32,212 nucleotides of DNA from Chloroflexota bacterium (GCA_012797815.1 JAAZOK010000088.1:1-32212); one strand, 5' to 3'; counted from the first letter of the stretch, positions 17,163 to 25,771 are shown. Program-made: numbers and translations. Notes: generated from the sequence alone by a model not told the origin.

Positions 17163-18038
17163 ATGCGAAAAGAATTCGACATTCAGGAGGTTAAATCTTT
17201 TTATGATAGCGTAGGTTGGCAGATAACCGAAGATGGCGTCTACCAAAATGCCCGTTATGAAGATTTACGACCTGTTTCTCGTGAGTATATCCATAAATGC
17301 CATTTGCGTATCAACCGGCATATTTCCCATAACGGAAAATATCTTCTGGACGCCGGTTCTGGTCCAATCCAATATCCCGAATATCTCACTTACTCACAGG
17401 GTTATAGCTATCGTGTTTGTCTGGATCTTTCATATGTGGCATTAGTGGATGCCCGTCAACGGATTGGTTCCCACGGGCTCTTTGTGGTTGCCGATGTGGC
17501 AAACATGCCTTTTGCGGACGCGAGTTTTGAGGATGTGGTTTCTTTGCATACTTTTCACCATCTTCCATTAGAAGGACGAAAAAAAGCCTATGCCGAAGTG
17601 TTCAGGATGCTTAAACGAGAAGCGCATGCGGTGATCGTAAATGGATGGAATTATTCGCCTTTAATGGACCAGGCCAGAATATTGATGCGTATTGGGAATC
17701 ACTTTTTCAATTCTCCCAAAGATTCCATCTCTCCCGAACAAAAGCCAAGTGGCTCAAACTTAACTGAGACAAAGGATACAAAGACATCCAAACCCAAAGG
17801 CACTTTTGTTGAAAAATTCGATGCGGAGACTTTCAAGAAGGAGATCTTGCCGCAATACAATTCCGAGATTTTCGTATGGCGTTCCGTAAGTGTACGATTT
17901 TTACGAACAGTGATTCATCGAGGTTGGGGAGGGAAAATCTTTCTGCGCATTTTATACCGTTTGGAAGAATGGTTCCCTCATTATTTCGGTGAAAAAGGGC
18001 AGTACCCACTGATTATCATAGAAAAGAAAGATAAATGA
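17163..18038 (+). CDS. Class I SAM-dependent methyltransferase
   Basis: A 291-residue protein with motif I LLDAGSGP (61-68) and VVADVANMPFADASFEDVV followed by LHTFHHLP, as in Methyltransf_11 enzymes. A hydrophilic, repeat-poor linker rich in Ser, Thr, Lys and Pro (about 195-215) separates the core from a basic C-terminal region, which could associate with the membrane surface. The start at 17163 is 4 bases after the previous stop. The frame extends upstream to 17112, but that would overlap the capsule-type gene by 47 bases. Its place in a Wzm/Wzt operon whose Wzt has a glycan-recognition domain makes it a candidate for methylating the chain end or a sugar in the repeat. That role is inferred. 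Confidence 0.8.
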   Translation: MRKEFDIQEVKSFYDSVGWQITEDGVYQNARYEDLRPVSREYIHKCHLRINRHISHNGKYLLDAGSGPIQYPEYLTYSQGYSYRVCLDLSYVALVDARQRIGSHGLFVVADVANMPFADASFEDVVSLHTFHHLPLEGRKKAYAEVFRMLKREAHAVIVNGWNYSPLMDQARILMRIGNHFFNSPKDSISPEQKPSGSNLTETKDTKTSKPKGTFVEKFDAETFKKEILPQYNSEIFVWRSVSVRFLRTVIHRGWGGKIFLRILYRLEEWFPHYFGEKGQYPLIIIEKKDK

Positions 18039-18048
18039 GGAAAAAAGA

Positions 18049-19047
18049 ATGATGGATTGGAAGGACAAAGTAATCCTGGTTACCGGTGGGACCGGTTCTT
18101 TTGGAAAGAAATTCATCGAGATCATGTTGAATGAATTCCATCCTGCAAAGTTGATCGTTTATAGTCGTGACGAACAGAAACAACATGAAATGCGGCAGAT
18201 GGGTTTTGAGCATGAGAGCTTGCGTTATTTTATTGGTGATATCCGTGACCTGGAACGTCTGCGTCGCGCTTTTCAAGGAGTGGATTTTGTTGTACATGCC
18301 GCTGCTTTAAAACAGGTGCCCGCTTGTGAATACAACCCAATGGAAGCCGTAAAGACAAATATCCTTGGTAGCAGCAATGTTATTGATGCTGCGCTGGATG
18401 CAAATGTAAAACGAGTGGTTGCCCTCAGCACGGATAAAGCAGTGAATCCCATCAACCTGTACGGTGCTACGAAATTAGCAGCCGAGAAACTCTTTGTGCA
18501 AAGCAATGCGTATGCCGGTGGCAGGGAGACCAGGTATGCCTGTGTGCGTTACGGAAATGTGGTCGGCAGCCGTGGGAGTGTGGTTCCGGTATTTCTGCGT
18601 CAGCGCAAGACCGGCAAGATCACCATCACCGACGAACGCATGACTCGGTTTTGGATCTCTCTCGAACAAGGTGTGCGCTTCGTAATTCGCTGCCTGGAGG
18701 AAATGCACGGGGGCGAGGTCTTCGTACCCAAGATCCCCAGCATGAAGGTGATCGATCTTGCCAGAGCAGTTGCTCCGGAGGCCGAGATAGAGATCATCGG
18801 GATTCGCCCCGGGGAGAAACTGCATGAGGTCCTTATTTCCGAGGATGAGGCTCGCACCGTGATCGAATTAGATGATATGTACGTGGTACAACCTGCTGCA
18901 GCTTTCTGGTTTGGTCGTGAATGGGAAAACAAAGGGGTAGCGATCAGTGATGATTTTCGCTATGTCAGCAATACCAACGAACATTGGTTGGGGATCGACG
19001 ACATTCAGGAATTCATTGCTCCTTTCGAAAATCCCGGTGAAAAATAA
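18049..19047 (+). CDS. PseB-like UDP-N-acetylglucosamine 4,6-dehydratase
   Basis: A 332-residue extended SDR of the FlaA1/PseB (short CapD) group. TGGTGSFG (12-19) binds NADP. HAAALKQVPACEYNP (83-97) is the conserved substrate loop. STDKAVNPINLYGATKLAAE contains the active-site Asp129-Lys130, Tyr138 and Lys142. Length and motifs match the soluble inverting dehydratases, which make UDP-2-acetamido-2,6-dideoxy-beta-L-arabino-hexos-4-ulose from UDP-GlcNAc. That compound is the first intermediate of pseudaminic acid and of L-FucNAc. The start has GAGG eight bases upstream. The next genes are an RmlD-like reductase and a NeuB-like synthase, so it most likely starts a 6-deoxy-HexNAc or nonulosonate branch. 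No PseC-type aminotransferase is adjacent. Confidence 0.88.
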   Translation: MMDWKDKVILVTGGTGSFGKKFIEIMLNEFHPAKLIVYSRDEQKQHEMRQMGFEHESLRYFIGDIRDLERLRRAFQGVDFVVHAAALKQVPACEYNPMEAVKTNILGSSNVIDAALDANVKRVVALSTDKAVNPINLYGATKLAAEKLFVQSNAYAGGRETRYACVRYGNVVGSRGSVVPVFLRQRKTGKITITDERMTRFWISLEQGVRFVIRCLEEMHGGEVFVPKIPSMKVIDLARAVAPEAEIEIIGIRPGEKLHEVLISEDEARTVIELDDMYVVQPAAAFWFGREWENKGVAISDDFRYVSNTNEHWLGIDDIQEFIAPFENPGEK

Positions 19048-19061
19048 GTAGGGGTTTCCAG

Positions 19062-19979
19062 ATGCGCATATTGGTGACGGGAGCAAGTGGGTTACTGGGG
19101 CTGAATTTCAGCCTGCGTTTTGCTGCCGAGCAACAGGTCACCGGTGCGGTCTATTCACATGCATTCACTCAAGCTCCATTTTCGATGGTCATGACCGATC
19201 TTTCGCAGGAACGGAATGTTGATGAATTGATCGAAAAAAGCAAACCGGATCTGGTGATCAATTGCGCAGCGCTAGCCAACTTGGAAGAATGCCAAAAGAA
19301 ACCACAGGAAGCCCGCATGCTTAATGGGGAGCTGCCCGGTTGGCTGGCGGAAAAATGCGATAATCTCAGCATCAAACTGGTGCATATTTCCACCGATGCC
19401 GTGTTTGATGGAACAAAAAAGGGGAAATACAACGAAGCCGATATTCCCAAGCCATTGAGTGTATATGCACAGAGCAAGTTGGCTGGAGAACAGGCGGTGC
19501 AGCAGATCGACCAGGATGCGCTCGTGCTACGCGTGAATTTTTATGGCTTCAGCTCCAGCGGGCAGCGTAGTCTGGCAGAATTCTTTCTGCACAATCTGGA
19601 AGATAGTATCCCCGTCAAAGGTTTTACGGATGTTTTCTTCTGCCCCCTGTACGTGATGGATATGGTGGAATATTTGATGCAAGCGGTCGAAAAGGGACTC
19701 GGTGGGTTGTATCATCTGTGCAGTTCGGAATCATTGAGCAAATATGATTTTGGCCTGCGTATTGCCCGAATTTTTAACCTCGATGGCGCTTTGATTTCAC
19801 CTATCACAGTGTCGGATGTCGATTTTATCCGCGCCCCCCGTTCGAAGAATCTGGTTCTTGATACGGGCAAGATCGAACAGGCTCTCGGCAAGGCCACCCC
19901 GTCTCAGGCAGATGGACTTGCCCGTTTTTACCATGATTTTCAGGATGGATACGCAAAAAAGTTACAAGCTCTTATTTAA
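19062..19979 (+). CDS. RmlD-like sugar-nucleotide reductase
   Basis: A 305-residue SDR related to dTDP-4-dehydrorhamnose reductase. TGASGLLG (6-13) binds the cofactor. VINCAALANLEECQKKP matches the RmlD substrate loop. ISTDAVFDGTKKGKYNEADI (109-128) and YAQSK (Tyr135, Lys139) form the active site. No RmlA, RmlB or RmlC is nearby, so rhamnose synthesis is unlikely. Placed directly after a PseB-like dehydratase, it probably reduces the 4-keto group of that enzyme's product, comparable to CapF or WbjC, though it lacks the CapF C-terminal cupin domain. The start has AGGGG about seven bases upstream. Substrate assignment is inference from position. Confidence 0.8.
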   Translation: MRILVTGASGLLGLNFSLRFAAEQQVTGAVYSHAFTQAPFSMVMTDLSQERNVDELIEKSKPDLVINCAALANLEECQKKPQEARMLNGELPGWLAEKCDNLSIKLVHISTDAVFDGTKKGKYNEADIPKPLSVYAQSKLAGEQAVQQIDQDALVLRVNFYGFSSSGQRSLAEFFLHNLEDSIPVKGFTDVFFCPLYVMDMVEYLMQAVEKGLGGLYHLCSSESLSKYDFGLRIARIFNLDGALISPITVSDVDFIRAPRSKNLVLDTGKIEQALGKATPSQADGLARFYHDFQDGYAKKLQALI

Positions 19980-20004
19980 GCTTTCCAATATGAAAGGAGT
20001 ATGA

Positions 20005-21072
20005 ATGACTTTAAAAATCGGTACTCATGAAATCGGAATGGATCACCCAACCTACTTTATTGCTGATATTGCTGCCAATCATGATGGGGATTTGGAACGC
20101 GCGAAAATGTTGATCCGTCTGGCGAAAGAAGCCGGCGCCGATGCTGCTAAATTTCAGAATTTTCATGCTCCCAAAATTGTTTCAGATTATGGGTTTAAGT
20201 CATTGGGTGGGCAGCAGTCCCACCAGGCAAAATGGAAGAAATCAGTTTTTGAAGTTTATAAAGAAGCTTCAGTACCATCCGACTGGACCCCTGTATTAAA
20301 AGAAGAATGTGACAAACAGGGTATCGATTATTTCTCTTCCCCCTATGATTTCGAAGCAATAGATCTGCTGGAGAAATATGTTCCGGCATACAAGATCGGC
20401 TCCTGTGAGATCGACTGGATCGAGACCCTTGTCTATATGGCGTTGAAGGGAAAGCCTATGCTCATCGCTACCGGCGCTGCCAATATTGGTGAGGTGCAAA
20501 AAGCCGTCCATGCTATTCTGGCGGTGAATAAAGATCTGGTATTGATGCAATGCAATACCAATTACACTGCCAGTTTGGAGAATTTCAAATACATCAATTT
20601 GAATGTGCTGAAAACCTATGCCACCATGTTCCCGCAAGTGATTCTGGGATTATCCGATCACACACCCGGACATGCCACCGTGCTGGGTGCAGTTACGCTG
20701 GGGGCGAGAGTGATCGAGAAACATTTTACCGACGATAATAACCGGGAAGGTCCGGATCATGCTTTTGCGATGAATCCGAAAACCTGGGCGGAAATGATAG
20801 AAAACACCCGCCAATTGGAGCAGGCACTCGGTTCAACCGACAAGTTCGTGACCGAGAATGAAAAGGAAACGGTCATCATTCAGCGCCGCTGCTTACGAGC
20901 TGCCCGTGATATTAATGCCGGTGAGATATTTACCCGTGAAATGATCGATGTCTTGCGCCCTGCCACCCCAGGGGCGATCTTACCTGATCAGGTCAAGACA
21001 GTCCTTGGATTGCGTGCTGTTAAAGCGATTCCTTTGGGGAAGGAGTTGCGCTGGGCTGATTTACAGGAGTAA
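20005..21072 (+). CDS. NeuB/PseI/SpsE-like nonulosonic acid synthase
   Basis: A 355-residue enzyme that should condense phosphoenolpyruvate with an N-acetylhexosamine to make a nine-carbon sialic-acid-like sugar. Residues 1 to about 280 form the TIM barrel: IADIAANHDGDL (19-30), KIGSCEID, MQCNTNYTAS (181-190), GLSDHTPGHA (metal-binding His219) and VIEKHFTDD (His240). Residues 293-355 form the C-terminal SAF (antifreeze-like) lid, RRCLRAARDINAGEIFT and onward. The first motif has Asp21 where Neisseria NeuB has the conserved active-site Glu25. A strong GAAAGGAG ribosome-binding site precedes the ATG. The branch (sialic, legionaminic, pseudaminic or other) cannot be fixed from motifs; the CNTNYT form differs from the NeuB pattern I know best. 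Confidence 0.88.
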   Translation: MTLKIGTHEIGMDHPTYFIADIAANHDGDLERAKMLIRLAKEAGADAAKFQNFHAPKIVSDYGFKSLGGQQSHQAKWKKSVFEVYKEASVPSDWTPVLKEECDKQGIDYFSSPYDFEAIDLLEKYVPAYKIGSCEIDWIETLVYMALKGKPMLIATGAANIGEVQKAVHAILAVNKDLVLMQCNTNYTASLENFKYINLNVLKTYATMFPQVILGLSDHTPGHATVLGAVTLGARVIEKHFTDDNNREGPDHAFAMNPKTWAEMIENTRQLEQALGSTDKFVTENEKETVIIQRRCLRAARDINAGEIFTREMIDVLRPATPGAILPDQVKTVLGLRAVKAIPLGKELRWADLQE

Positions 21073-21085
21073 AGGATTTCCGGAA

Positions 21086-22177
21086 TTGCGTATTTTATAC
21101 TGTTCTCAAGATTACTGTCCGCATGATTATCGCTTTCTGAAAGCACTGGCAGAAACGGATTACGAGGTCTACTGGTTTCGACTGGAAGACAGGCAACGCG
21201 CTCTGGAAGTTCGTGATCTCCCTGAAAAGATTCGGGTGGTAGCCTGGCGTGAAAAGAATACCCCGGTCCATTGGTGGCAGTATCCCTATCTGAGAAAACG
21301 GTTTCAAGCGATTGTTCGAACACTCAAACCTGATTTGGTACACGCCGGTCCAATCCAACCGGTCAGTATCCTGCCTGCCATGATAGATTATCATCCTCTG
21401 GTGAGTATGTCGTGGGGATTTGACATGTTGCAGGATGCAGATAGAAATGGATTGTGGCGTTGGGTTACCAACTATGTATTAGAGAGAACCGACTGGTTAT
21501 TTTGTGATTGCCAGACGGTAAAAGAAAAAGCGATCCGCAGTGGCTTTCAATCTGAGAAGATAGTCGTATTCCCGTGGGGGGTGGATCTGGCGCTTTTCAA
21601 GCCGGCAGATAAACCGCGTGAATCGCAGCACGGTTTGACTTTCCTGAGTACCCGTTCGTGGGAGCCACGCTACGGCATGGATGTTGTCTTACAGGGGTTT
21701 GCTGCAGCGGTACAGAAGAAGAAAGATATGAAATTGATCATGTTAAGCAGTGGCTCACTGGCAGATTGGGTACGTGCTTTCATACAAGATCATCAGCTTG
21801 AACAGCATATCGAGTTGCGCGGGCAGATCAACAATGATGAGTTGAATTCCATCTACCACCAGGCGGATGTATATTTAAGTGCCTCGCATGTGGATGGATC
21901 CTCCGTGGCGTTGATGGAAGCACTGGCGTGCGGAACACCTGCTCTTGTATCCGATATCCCTTCGAATCTTGAGTGGGTGCAAGATGGCGAGCAGGGTTGG
22001 ATATTTCAGGATGGCAATGCGGACGATCTGGAACGAAAGATTTTAGAGATCGGTGAGCATCACAGTGATCTGATTCGCATGTCACATAGTGCCAGGAAAA
22101 GAGCAGAAGAGAAAGCGGATTGGAATAAAAATAAAGCGATCATGGCTTCTGCCTATCAAATGATTTTAGAAGGATGA
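21086..22177 (+). CDS. Glycosyltransferase family 4 (GT-B)
   Basis: A protein of about 363 residues. The C-terminal domain has LSTRSWEPRYGMDVVLQGFA and ELNSIYHQADVYLSAS, followed by DGSSVALMEALACGTPALVS with the nucleotide-sugar-binding EX7E pattern, as in GT4 enzymes. The N-terminal acceptor domain begins RILYCSQDYCPHDYRFLKAL. The frame is open from an ATG at 20948, but that would overlap the synthase gene by 125 bases. The TTG at 21086, with AAAGGA 10 bases upstream, fits the domain start exactly and is preferred. It is cytoplasmic or peripheral. Lying between the NeuB-like and SpsF-like genes, it may act in the same glycan branch, but donor and acceptor are unknown. Confidence 0.85.
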   Translation: MRILYCSQDYCPHDYRFLKALAETDYEVYWFRLEDRQRALEVRDLPEKIRVVAWREKNTPVHWWQYPYLRKRFQAIVRTLKPDLVHAGPIQPVSILPAMIDYHPLVSMSWGFDMLQDADRNGLWRWVTNYVLERTDWLFCDCQTVKEKAIRSGFQSEKIVVFPWGVDLALFKPADKPRESQHGLTFLSTRSWEPRYGMDVVLQGFAAAVQKKKDMKLIMLSSGSLADWVRAFIQDHQLEQHIELRGQINNDELNSIYHQADVYLSASHVDGSSVALMEALACGTPALVSDIPSNLEWVQDGEQGWIFQDGNADDLERKILEIGEHHSDLIRMSHSARKRAEEKADWNKNKAIMASAYQMILEG

Positions 22178-22180
22178 TGC

Positions 22181-22969
22181 GTGAACGAAAAGAAAATTGT
22201 TGCCATTGTTCAGGCTCGCATGGGGTCCAGCCGTTTGCCAGGGAAAGTATTGCGGGATATTCATGGAAAACCGATGCTGGCATGGGTGGTGGAGAGAGCG
22301 CATAGAGCAAATATGGTTTCGGAAGTGGTTGTTGCAACGACCACTGATAAGGGTGATGATCTGATTGCGCAAATGTGTGATTCAATGAATGTGGCGTGTT
22401 TCAGGGGGGATACCTTCGATGTCCTTGATCGCTATTACCAGGCTGCCCGAGAAGTGCAGGCGGATATTATTGTCAGGTTGACGGCTGATTGTCCGCTTAT
22501 CGATCCCGAGCTGATCGACTTGGTGGTAGAAAAGTTTATGGATGAAAAGGTGGATTTTGCTGCCAATCGATTGCCACCTCCCTTTGAAAGGACCTATCCC
22601 ATCGGGCTGGATGTGGAAGTGGTCTCATTTTCAGCGTTGGAACGTGCGTGGCGGGAGGCAACAGAAAAACACGAACGCGAGCACGTTTTGCCATATCTGT
22701 ATGACGTTCCTGACCGCTTCCCGATGTATATCGTCAACAATAATATAAATTATGGATCTTATCGCTGGACGGTGGATACAGAACCAGATCTTCAATTTGT
22801 GCGCGCAATTTTTGCTATGCTGCCTGATCAGGAGCGGTTTTCGTGGACAGATGTGTTGAAAATTGTCAAAGACCATCCCGAATTAACCGAGATCAATGCT
22901 GCTATTTCCCATAAAACCTACACCGATGTAGATTCAAGAGCCGGGAAGGATTCATCGAATAATGGCTGA
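22181..22969 (+). CDS. SpsF-like cytidylyltransferase
   Basis: A 262-residue nucleotidyltransferase with VAIVQARMGSSRLPGKVL (7-24), the CTP-binding loop of the CMP-sugar synthetase family in the form typical of Bacillus SpsF. RLTADCPLIDPELID supplies the metal-binding Asp, and YRWTVDTEPDLQFVRAIF is also characteristic. It should activate an acidic sugar with CTP, most simply the product of the NeuB-like enzyme two genes upstream. The start is GTG with AAGGATG just upstream and 3 bases after the previous stop. It overlaps the next gene by 8 bases. It is distinct in sequence from the NeuA-type enzyme at 31168, so the operon carries two cytidylyltransferases. Confidence 0.85.
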   Translation: MNEKKIVAIVQARMGSSRLPGKVLRDIHGKPMLAWVVERAHRANMVSEVVVATTTDKGDDLIAQMCDSMNVACFRGDTFDVLDRYYQAAREVQADIIVRLTADCPLIDPELIDLVVEKFMDEKVDFAANRLPPPFERTYPIGLDVEVVSFSALERAWREATEKHEREHVLPYLYDVPDRFPMYIVNNNINYGSYRWTVDTEPDLQFVRAIFAMLPDQERFSWTDVLKIVKDHPELTEINAAISHKTYTDVDSRAGKDSSNNG

Positions 22970-23900
22970 AGCTCTTATCACTTTCTTTACTGCGCCGAAA
23001 CCTTTCACCGATCCCCATATCAATATCATCCAGCGCAACGCTATTCAATCCTGGATAAAGTTGGGTGATAAAGTCAGGGTATTGTTGATGGGAGACGATG
23101 AAGGGGTGGATCAGGTAGCCCGTGAATTTCGAGTTACTCATTTGCCCCAGGTGCGTTGTAATGAAAAAGGAACACCCCTGATCAGTTCTATGCTGGAGCT
23201 GGCACGGGAACATAGCAGCAGCCCCTTCCTGTGCATCATCAACACGGATATCCTGGTCATGCCGGATATGCTGACCGGGATCGAGAAAGTCGCCACTCTC
23301 TATGATAAATTCCTGCTGGTTGGACAGCGCTGGGATGTGGAAGTGAAGGAAGCGCTTCACAACAAAGAGAATCTGTTTGAGCATGTTGGTGAGCTGATCG
23401 AAAAGCATGGGCGTCAGCACCCACCCATGGGCAGCGACTATTTCATTTTTCCCCGTATCTGCTTCACCCGCATTCCGGATTTCGCGATCGGCAGGGCAGG
23501 GTGGGATAACTGGATGATCTTCAAAGCCCGCCTGGAAGGGTGGAAGGTAGTGGATGGCAGTCAGGATATCACCATAGCTCATCAAGATCACGATTACAGC
23601 CACCTGCGTGGGGGATTGCCCCATTACCGCCAGCCTGAGACTACCACCAATGTGAAACTGGCGGGTGGTAACCATACCATCTTTACTTTACATGACGCTC
23701 AAGCGAGGCTGGTCAATGGTTCCATTCAGAAAATTCCTTTAACCTGGAAGCGTTTCTGGCGCCAGGTGGAAATCTTGCCCACCACCATTCTTAAAAACGG
23801 GACTTTGAGCCGCATATCTTATGCTGTTTTTCACCCACGCAAGATCTATCTGACATTTCGCAGATCATTGAGCAAGTTCTGGCATCGAAATGAAGAATAG
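22962..23900 (+). CDS. Predicted GT-A-type glycosyltransferase
   Basis: A 312-residue protein. The opening FFTAPKPFTDPHINIIQRNA and IQSWIKLGDKVRVLLMGDDE, followed by GTPLISSMLELA and FLCIINTDILVM, resembles a nucleotide-diphosphosugar transferase fold. Asn94-Thr95-Asp96 sits where GT-A enzymes carry DxD. GRAGWDNWMIFKARLEGWKV fits the acceptor or metal-binding region of GT2-like enzymes. The basic C-terminal region (ISYAVFHPRKIYLTFRRSLS) may contact the membrane. It is coupled to the SpsF-like gene by an 8-base overlap and is the last plus-strand gene before the minus-strand lipoprotein gene. I recognise the family only as an uncharacterised transferase group; activity is inferred. Confidence 0.65.
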   Translation: MAEALITFFTAPKPFTDPHINIIQRNAIQSWIKLGDKVRVLLMGDDEGVDQVAREFRVTHLPQVRCNEKGTPLISSMLELAREHSSSPFLCIINTDILVMPDMLTGIEKVATLYDKFLLVGQRWDVEVKEALHNKENLFEHVGELIEKHGRQHPPMGSDYFIFPRICFTRIPDFAIGRAGWDNWMIFKARLEGWKVVDGSQDITIAHQDHDYSHLRGGLPHYRQPETTTNVKLAGGNHTIFTLHDAQARLVNGSIQKIPLTWKRFWRQVEILPTTILKNGTLSRISYAVFHPRKIYLTFRRSLSKFWHRNEE

Positions 23901-23914
23901 TTCGATGACGGTGC

Positions 23915-25771
23915 TTAATGGAGGCATCTCTCACCGTAATTGAATTCTTCCAGATTGTGGAGATCAATTCCGGAGCTGTTTCCGCTGGAAACCCCACACA
24001 TATCGACCCGTGCCAGGCTGATGGTTGCCTGATAGTAAAGAGGGATGAGTGGTAATTCTTCTTCCAGTTCTACTGGGGATATTTCATTGTTCTGGCAAGC
24101 CGCGGTGACATTGTGGATGTGTTCCATACCGGGAAATGCGATCGAATTCCGTTGTTCATCCAGGATATCACAGGGAAAATCGGGGGAGATTTGATGATTG
24201 AAAAGCATCAGATCAAAATCCATGGTCAGGATCGGACCTTCCGGCGCATAGTATGGCGCAGCATCATGGGATCGAATATTCACCTGCATTCCGCAATCCC
24301 GCAGGGATTGCTGGATGATCTGAGCTTCATAAATATTGAAGTCGGAATTCAGCACATCCATATTCAATACTAAGGCAGTTCCATCGCTTACGCCGGTTAC
24401 CCCCCGGGCAACCCGTGCGGTTTGCGGGTCTTGGTCATCATCGCTCCATCCCATTTCATCTAAAATGCTTGTGGCAGTTTCAAGAGAATATCCCTCAGTA
24501 TTGACATCCTCCCGGGATTGGGAGATCCGGTGGGTCTGGAAAAGGGCTGAATAATTGACCTTGCTGTTCAGGTAAGCGCGATCGATACACATCGAAATCG
24601 CGGATTTCAGGGCTTGATCCGTTTGATCGAGGGGGTTGATCCAGATCCCGTTCAATACCCGGTTGGATTCTTTATAAACCTGAATAGCAGGGTTCATATA
24701 ATAATGCAACAGATAATCCAGCATATCGTATTGATCGGAAAGATCAACACTGCTGTCAACGTAATCGCATTGGTCTGAATAAACCGTTTCTCCATCCGGG
24801 CTCCAGTTATATTCAAAGATCTCGAATGGTGAATAATCGAACTTTAAAGATGCCAGGTTGGTATCACCCTGCTTGGAGATAAAACGGAACTCCAATTCGT
24901 CGAAATAGGGAAGTCCTTCTGCTGCCCGAAAATAATAAGGGTTTTTTTCTAGAAGGATGGAATTGGAATCCCATTCTTTTATCCTATATGCTCCCCAACC
25001 CAGAGGAGTTTGATTGGCGAAGGGGGCGGTCAGGATTTCAGAGGCGGTATAGTCACTCCACAGGTGGGAGGGCAACGGCGTGAAAAAATAGGGCATACTG
25101 GATGGCGGCACCCGTCCGGGGAGCAGGGTGACGGTTACGGTTGAACCATCGGCAAGATAATCCCCGATCTGGTCAGGGATGGTCTTTTCAACCGGTGTGG
25201 CAGGATCGGCTGCCAGTGTATATGAAAAAAGAGAATCCGATGCAGTCAGTGGGGTACCATCGGACCATAAAAGCCCTTCCAGCATCCGGAATGTGATGCT
25301 AACCTGCTCAAGTTCGACGGGTTCGTTTCCATCCCATCTTTTAGCACAATCCGCGCTATTGCATCCGGCGGGCAGGTAGGTTGTGCCGGCTTGCAGGGTG
25401 GTGGGGTTGCCGGTCGCATCCAGTATGCTTTCACCTGCATCAATGGAAATCGTTGTTACCTGTACTCCTCCATTTTCTGGCGATGGGATGTTTTGGAGGA
25501 TCACCGCCTCATAATCCCCATCGATGTGATCGAATGGTCCATCATAGATCGCTTGCAGGATATTCCAGTCTACCTGGCTGTTGGCTTTATAGATATATAA
25601 AGAATCAGGCATATAGCCAACACAGATGGTGAGTTTACGGGGTTCTGATGGATGCGGAGTTCCCTGTTCATTCACTACCTGCCGGGTTGGTGTAATGCTG
25701 GTGTTTTGTTGGCAGGAAGCGAGTAAGATTGCCAGGATGAATAGGAGGGGATAGCGCTTTTTTATGATCAT
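23915..25771 (-). CDS. Family 5 (oligopeptide-type) extracellular solute-binding lipoprotein
   Basis: A protein of about 618 residues with a lipoprotein signal (IIKKRYPLLFILAILLASC, lipid-bearing Cys20) followed by a Thr/Pro-rich tether. The mature part has LTICVGYMPDSLYIY, VSITFRMLEGLLWSDGTPLT and GWGAYRIKEWDSNSILLEKN, then LEKNPYYFRAAEGLPYFDEL. These are standard SBP_bac_5 landmarks for DppA/OppA-like proteins. Starts at 25798 and 25819 are also possible; 25771 gives the most normal signal peptide, though no good ribosome-binding site precedes it. No permease or ATPase for peptide uptake is in the window. It is the only minus-strand gene inside the glycan operon, converging on the gene ending at 23900 and divergent from the one at 25858. 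Its ligand is unknown. Confidence 0.85.
   Translation of the reverse strand: MIIKKRYPLLFILAILLASCQQNTSITPTRQVVNEQGTPHPSEPRKLTICVGYMPDSLYIYKANSQVDWNILQAIYDGPFDHIDGDYEAVILQNIPSPENGGVQVTTISIDAGESILDATGNPTTLQAGTTYLPAGCNSADCAKRWDGNEPVELEQVSITFRMLEGLLWSDGTPLTASDSLFSYTLAADPATPVEKTIPDQIGDYLADGSTVTVTLLPGRVPPSSMPYFFTPLPSHLWSDYTASEILTAPFANQTPLGWGAYRIKEWDSNSILLEKNPYYFRAAEGLPYFDELEFRFISKQGDTNLASLKFDYSPFEIFEYNWSPDGETVYSDQCDYVDSSVDLSDQYDMLDYLLHYYMNPAIQVYKESNRVLNGIWINPLDQTDQALKSAISMCIDRAYLNSKVNYSALFQTHRISQSREDVNTEGYSLETATSILDEMGWSDDDQDPQTARVARGVTGVSDGTALVLNMDVLNSDFNIYEAQIIQQSLRDCGMQVNIRSHDAAPYYAPEGPILTMDFDLMLFNHQISPDFPCDILDEQRNSIAFPGMEHIHNVTAACQNNEISPVELEEELPLIPLYYQATISLARVDMCGVSSGNSSGIDLHNLEEFNYGERCLH

Noticed and set aside
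22902-23675. A 257-codon open frame on the minus strand, opposite the GT-A-like gene
   Set aside because: It lies wholly opposite a well-formed plus-strand gene with ribosome-binding site and family motifs. Its translation shows no recognisable domain and no credible start signal.
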